A DNA stretch of 64,000 nucleotides, taken from NCBI RefSeq assembly GCF_001050375.1, contig NZ_KQ130482.1:670551-734550 (forward strand), in the 5' to 3' direction. The notes beneath the pieces were generated by a model. The model was not told where the DNA came from. It did no database searches and saw nothing but the letters and a program-made list of their open reading frames with translations. Positions within the stretch are counted from its first letter, which is position 1, and each line of letters begins with the position of its first letter. The stretch comes from Catenovulum maritimum (GTDB lineage: Bacteria > Pseudomonadota > Gammaproteobacteria > Enterobacterales > Alteromonadaceae). Position numbers and translations under genes: made by a program. This document shows positions 59,938-64,000 of the stretch, in pieces.

Positions 59938-62900
59938 ATGAATCGAAGAAAAATAAGGCTAAGTTTAGCTGCAGCCACGATTATGGCTTTATTTGGTTGC
60001 AAGTCAGTTGATCTAGATTTGCAAGATACACCAGATAAAGAGACTCCAGATATTGAAAATCCTCATTCAGGTAAGCATTCATTGCCATTTAGCATTACCA
60101 ATTTTACCCAATATATGGCTGAAATCGACGTTACTGGTAATTTACATAAGCAGATAGACATTGAATTATCTATTACAGCCGAATATGCTAATTTAAGCTT
60201 GTACTCAGGTAATGAATTGCTCATAGATAATATAGATATACCCAGTTCAGGTACTCATAAATTAAACTTCTTAGTTAAGTTTAACCAAGCTGGTAAACAA
60301 GATTTGAAGTTTGTTGGACGTAGTGGGGATATTGAACTAATCAATTATAGTTTTACTGACCAAACTAACTTAAATCTTGAATTTACCGATATATCTCAAC
60401 AAATTGGTTTAGTAACAGAGAAAACGTTCAAATACGGCGGACCTTCTATTGCTGATGTAAATTGGGATGGACATATTGATTTTATCTTAAATAACCATAA
60501 TTTCGTGCCAACACAGTTAGTCACAAACAATGGCGATAATACAGTTAGAGTTGATAGACTATTTCCTAGCTTACAAGATTTTCACGGTTCTGCCGCGGCT
60601 GATTATGATAACGACGGCGACTTAGACATTATGGTTGCGCTGGGTGGTGCAAATGGTACGAGTCCCACTTCGTATAGCTTACTTAAAAATGACGATGGCA
60701 TATTCACCAATGTTTCGACAGATGTTGGGATTAATACACCTGCTCGTGGTCGTTCTCCTCGCTGGGTAGATTTAGATTTAGATGGTGATTTAGATCTGAT
60801 TTTAGTCAATGCAAAAACACCTAATTATGATGGCCCTCAACAATTATTTTATCGAAATAAAGGTGATGGAACTTTTGAACAAGTTCGAATTCCCGGCGTT
60901 GAAAGTGCAACATCTGAACGTGTATTAGTAACAGATTTTAATCATGACGGTAAAGATGACCTTGTCATGTATTCACCACTGACATTATGGCAAAATTCTG
61001 GTTCTTTTTCTTTTACAGATGTAACCAGCGCTTGGTTACCTGCTGAGGCTGTCAATTTATGGCAAGCGCAAGCGATTGCGGATGTAGACGTTAATAATGA
61101 TGGTCTAAACGATTTATATATCGCACGTGGTAAACCGCATTATCAATTAGCTAACAAGGCCTATGATTTTAATCCTATCAATAACAAGCTAGATATTCGT
61201 GATAACGGTGAACAAGGTTCTACAGGGATTAGATTTACCGCAGATGCAGGTATTAATTTAAGCCATTTAAATTTAACTTACCGCCAATATAATGGAGATT
61301 TTCCTATATTTTTAGGCGCGGCTAAAACTCGAATCGTTGTTAAAGCTACAGGTTTCCAAGATTCTCAAATTCCGACTGAAATGAAAACGGCTGCGAGTAC
61401 TCTAGATATTGACCAAGCCGCAGCGCAAGGTTGGCCTGATGCCCGTATCGAGAATGGTATCTATATTGGCTATCTTGGAGATAATAAATGGCAAGCTGAG
61501 TGGGTTAAAGATCAGGCAATTTATTGGGACGTGACCTTTACTTTGACTGGCTTGAACGATCTTGATTTTGATTGGACACCAAATAATAGAAACGTTCAAG
61601 ATATGTTATTAATCAATCAAGGCGATAAATTTACCAATGAAACGGCGAGTTGGAATATTCCAGCAGGCGGTAATCATTGGGGGGTAACACATGGTGACTT
61701 TAATAATGACGGTTTTAATGACTTATTTGTTTATCGCTATGGTTATTTAACAGAAAGAGTTTCTGATTTGGTTTTATTAAATGACGGCAGTCAATTTACT
61801 ACTACGACAGCACATGGAGCACATGATTGGAATGATCCTGGTCATGGTGATATGGGACAAGCTTTCGACTTTGATAAAGATGGTAAAGTTGATTTATTAA
61901 ATGGTAGTGAAGAAGAAGGCTACTGGTATTTATATAAAAACACAGCGCAAAATTTAGGTAACTACGCACTTGTAAATGTGGATTACAGCCCAGTCGAAAA
62001 TATTGACCCATTATCTGCTCAAGTTAAAGTAACGACCAAAGACGGCATTGTTAGAGTTAAAAAAGTTGGCTCAGCAGGTGAAGTATTCTCTCAAAGTTTA
62101 ATCAACACCCTGCACTTTGGATTAGGTAATCAAACTGAAATTACCCAAATTGAAATCACTTGGCGTAATGGTGAAACCCTAATATTTGAAGATGTTGCGG
62201 TTAATAATCAATTTTCATCAACTCAAGCGAAATCACCTGACCCAATTTCATTTGAATTGATGTCATCGCCAACTAAAGTTGAAGTGGGGGATAGCATTCA
62301 AATGCTTGCGAGTTTTACACCACTTAATAGTACCAGTGACATTGTCTGGTCTTCTGCTGATACAACAATTGCAACTGTCGATGTTAATGGACTGGTTACA
62401 GGGGTCGCTGATGGTGACGTAAAAATCTCAGCGGAATTAACAACGGATAACTCTATTAAAGCAGAATTAACTGTAAAAGTAGGCCCAATTGAAGCAATAC
62501 CTGTGACTGGGCTAGTGATTACAGATTCTGCTCAAAACTATTATGTCGGCCTTCAAACTCAATTAAATGCAACTATTACGCCTGATAATGCAGATGATAT
62601 GAGTGTAAGTTGGAGTAGTAGTGATACTAATGTTGCGACGATTGATCAAACTGGTCAGGTAACAGGTATCAGCACAGGTAGCACAGAGATTACAGCTGAG
62701 GCTAACGGTAGTGCAATTGATGCTGTAATCTCTGATAAAGTGACAATAACAGTAGAAGACTATATTAGTCCTTCAATTTCATTTGATGATGAAAACTTAT
62801 ATAAAACTACAGATTATTCAACCGAACAGGATTTAGACGTTAGTGTAAATTACCATGCCGGTTCAGAAAATACAGTCGCCGCTACAGGGATTAAATTCTA

Positions 62901-63693
62901 CTTAAGAGAATTAAATTCAGGTTGGGGAGTAGTGAGTGATCAGCTCGTTACTGATACGTCTTATGCGGGAACTGAGTCTGGTGTTGCAACCGCAAATATT
63001 GATTTGCAAGGTTTAACTGCAACAGCAGATTTGACCGACGGGCACTTTTACTTTTTATTCGTTGAATTTACTTCTACCGATGGTAAGAGCTACAACAAAG
63101 GAATTCAACCTATTAATATAATATTGGCTTCCTCTGATGGTACTGGTAATGGAGATGGTAATCAGCAGGCAGTCACGCTTTGTGATAATAGTGCTAATTT
63201 GGTTTCATGTGTCAACTCAGATGGTGAAACGTCTAGTTTAGATGCTTGGTATGTATTTGCTAAAAATCAATTTGGGACAGATTTATCATCAGAGTTATCG
63301 CTTTCGAGTGAACAAACTAGCCAAGGTAGCCAAAGTATCAAATTTGCTTTTAATGATGCTGGAGTTGAGCAACATGTTGTTTTAAATGGTGTTGAATTTG
63401 AAGTAACTCAACAAGCGGACTACAAATTTGATATCGACTTATTTGCAACTAATTTATCTGAAGGTAGTGATTTTGTCGTAGAGATATCATTTCGCTCTGT
63501 TGACGATTTAACTAACGCAGAAACCTATAAATTATGGACTAAGAAAGCTGCTGAACAGTGGCAAACAATATCAACTAGCCATAGCTTGCCTATTGGTAAA
63601 TATACGGTCGGCATTAAAGTATTTAGCCCAGGTTTTGCGAATACCTTAACTTATGATTTATTTATCGATAACTTAATTGTGACTAAGCTGTAG
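59938..63693 (+). CDS. Giant FG-GAP/VCBS-UnbV lipoprotein with Big2 and C-terminal CBM-like domain
   Basis: AGGAAGGGG precedes the ATG. The 1251-residue product (lipobox ALFGC, Cys21) repeats the domain order of the protein at 31126. There is an N-terminal beta domain and FG-GAP repeats with DYDNDGDLD, DLDLDGDLD, DFNHDGKDD and DVNNDGLND loops. An inserted domain, further repeats (DFDKDGKVD), ASPIC/UnbV (VGSAGEVFSQSLINTLHFGLG, about 695-760), two Big2 domains (about 775-950) and the shared end domain (about 955-1070) follow. It adds a Gly/Asn linker and a jelly-roll of about 170 residues with a CBM4/9/22-like profile (about 1080-1251). A surface glycan-binding role is inferred. It lies far from the galactan block but shares its upstream motif. 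Confidence 0.85.
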   Translation: MNRRKIRLSLAAATIMALFGCKSVDLDLQDTPDKETPDIENPHSGKHSLPFSITNFTQYMAEIDVTGNLHKQIDIELSITAEYANLSLYSGNELLIDNIDIPSSGTHKLNFLVKFNQAGKQDLKFVGRSGDIELINYSFTDQTNLNLEFTDISQQIGLVTEKTFKYGGPSIADVNWDGHIDFILNNHNFVPTQLVTNNGDNTVRVDRLFPSLQDFHGSAAADYDNDGDLDIMVALGGANGTSPTSYSLLKNDDGIFTNVSTDVGINTPARGRSPRWVDLDLDGDLDLILVNAKTPNYDGPQQLFYRNKGDGTFEQVRIPGVESATSERVLVTDFNHDGKDDLVMYSPLTLWQNSGSFSFTDVTSAWLPAEAVNLWQAQAIADVDVNNDGLNDLYIARGKPHYQLANKAYDFNPINNKLDIRDNGEQGSTGIRFTADAGINLSHLNLTYRQYNGDFPIFLGAAKTRIVVKATGFQDSQIPTEMKTAASTLDIDQAAAQGWPDARIENGIYIGYLGDNKWQAEWVKDQAIYWDVTFTLTGLNDLDFDWTPNNRNVQDMLLINQGDKFTNETASWNIPAGGNHWGVTHGDFNNDGFNDLFVYRYGYLTERVSDLVLLNDGSQFTTTTAHGAHDWNDPGHGDMGQAFDFDKDGKVDLLNGSEEEGYWYLYKNTAQNLGNYALVNVDYSPVENIDPLSAQVKVTTKDGIVRVKKVGSAGEVFSQSLINTLHFGLGNQTEITQIEITWRNGETLIFEDVAVNNQFSSTQAKSPDPISFELMSSPTKVEVGDSIQMLASFTPLNSTSDIVWSSADTTIATVDVNGLVTGVADGDVKISAELTTDNSIKAELTVKVGPIEAIPVTGLVITDSAQNYYVGLQTQLNATITPDNADDMSVSWSSSDTNVATIDQTGQVTGISTGSTEITAEANGSAIDAVISDKVTITVEDYISPSISFDDENLYKTTDYSTEQDLDVSVNYHAGSENTVAATGIKFYLRELNSGWGVVSDQLVTDTSYAGTESGVATANIDLQGLTATADLTDGHFYFLFVEFTSTDGKSYNKGIQPINIILASSDGTGNGDGNQQAVTLCDNSANLVSCVNSDGETSSLDAWYVFAKNQFGTDLSSELSLSSEQTSQGSQSIKFAFNDAGVEQHVVLNGVEFEVTQQADYKFDIDLFATNLSEGSDFVVEISFRSVDDLTNAETYKLWTKKAAEQWQTISTSHSLPIGKYTVGIKVFSPGFANTLTYDLFIDNLIVTKL

Positions 63694-63763
63694 CACAAAA
63701 ATTATAAGGCGAGTAAAGCAAAAATTAATTAACAAATGGGGATAAATAAGCCTTAACTTAAAC

Positions 63764-63801
63764 AGTCAGATTTGAATGATGAGAATCTATCAAATCTGAC
63801 T
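63764..63801 (+). terminator. Hairpin after the second FG-GAP/UnbV gene
   Basis: AGTCAGATTTGA pairs perfectly with TCAAATCTGACT around 14 nt, followed by TTCT, about 70 bp past the stop. A moderate terminator candidate. Confidence 0.6.
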
Positions 63802-63924
63802 TTCTACCACTGTTAGAAATGAAGCAGTGGTATATCAGGCAAAATAAGTTTAAAGCTAGCAAAACCGGTGAGTTGCTTAAAACTAGCGGAGGGCGTTCAA
63901 AAATCTGTGTCAGGTAAATACGGT

Positions 63925-64000
63925 CTAAACTTGTAAATACTCGTTTAACCGCCCGTCAAAGTGTATTGCAAATTGCGACAATGCTAAGTTCCAGTTGGCA
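63925..64000 (-). mobile_element. C-terminal end of an IS256-family transposase (cut by window edge)
   Basis: The last 24 codons read on the minus strand (NWNLALSQFAIHFDGRLNEY) match the C-terminal pattern of Mutator/IS256 transposases (W..AL.QFAI.F.GR), followed by TAG. Downstream, GGCGTTCAAAAATCTGTGTC (63892-63911) and the adjoining CAGGTAAATACGGTC look like the terminal inverted repeat of such elements. The element border therefore lies near 63890. The rest of the element is outside the window. Confidence 0.7.

Noticed and set aside
1..64000. CRISPR arrays, rRNA genes, riboswitches and prophage modules
   Set aside because: None was recognised on reading both strands; the only RNA gene supported is tRNA-Pro(GGG).

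Overview
The window is AT-rich chromosomal DNA from a marine gammaproteobacterium, most likely an Alteromonadales seaweed degrader. The evidence is the yejK / yejL-yejM gene order, an E. coli-like tRNA-Pro(GGG), two TonB-dependent receptors and many secreted carbohydrate-active enzymes aimed at red-algal galactans. No species call is made.

Region 1 (1-37.6 kb) is an accessory block for agar and carrageenan use. It starts with a plus-strand run: GH117 exo-hydrolase, FAD oxidoreductase, ECF sigma factor and FecR-LamG anti-sigma-like protein. Next come decayed genes (a sulfatase with its middle deleted and an AcuI-type reductase fragment), a secreted HEYGH protein and a GH50 beta-agarase lipoprotein. 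After these lie a LytS/LytTR two-component pair, a very large diheme oxidoreductase fused to CBM6 and other modules, a BACON-like/propeller lipoprotein, a TonB-dependent receptor with a multi-domain glycan-binding-like lipoprotein, and a PEP-CTERM protein with a GH82 iota-carrageenase. The block ends with a QseB/QseC-type two-component pair, a giant FG-GAP/UnbV/Big2 lipoprotein, an MVL-lectin-domain protein, an EF-hand protein and a GH16 lipoprotein.

Region 2 (37.9-42.2 kb) is core genome: tRNA-Pro(GGG), a YejM-like DUF3413 protein, YejL, YejK and RNase D. Region 3 (42.25-50.68 kb) is a complete sucrose-use cluster (ROK fructokinase, MFS transporter, TonB-dependent receptor, GH13 sucrose phosphorylase, LacI regulator). 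It is bracketed by a 115-bp direct repeat of the 3' end of rnd, so it looks like an insertion. Three 18-bp operators of one design precede its genes.

Region 4 (50.9-59.7 kb) is mostly core: DUF4234, the overlapping RDD / SpoIIM / DUF4129 / DUF4350 / MoxR / DUF58 operon, RidA and TrhO. Region 5 (59.9-64 kb) holds a second giant FG-GAP/UnbV lipoprotein, paralogous to the one at 31-34 kb, and the end of an IS256-type transposase.

A 10-bp palindrome, TTGTWWACAA, occurs close upstream of GH50, the diheme oxidoreductase, both FG-GAP/UnbV genes and GH16, with core matches before the GH82 operon. It is the best candidate for one regulatory system tying the scattered galactan genes together. Other main novelties are the diheme/CBM6 fusion, the triplicated unnamed domain in front of GH82, a 40-bp perfect palindrome before the LytS gene, and the rnd-flanked sucrose island.
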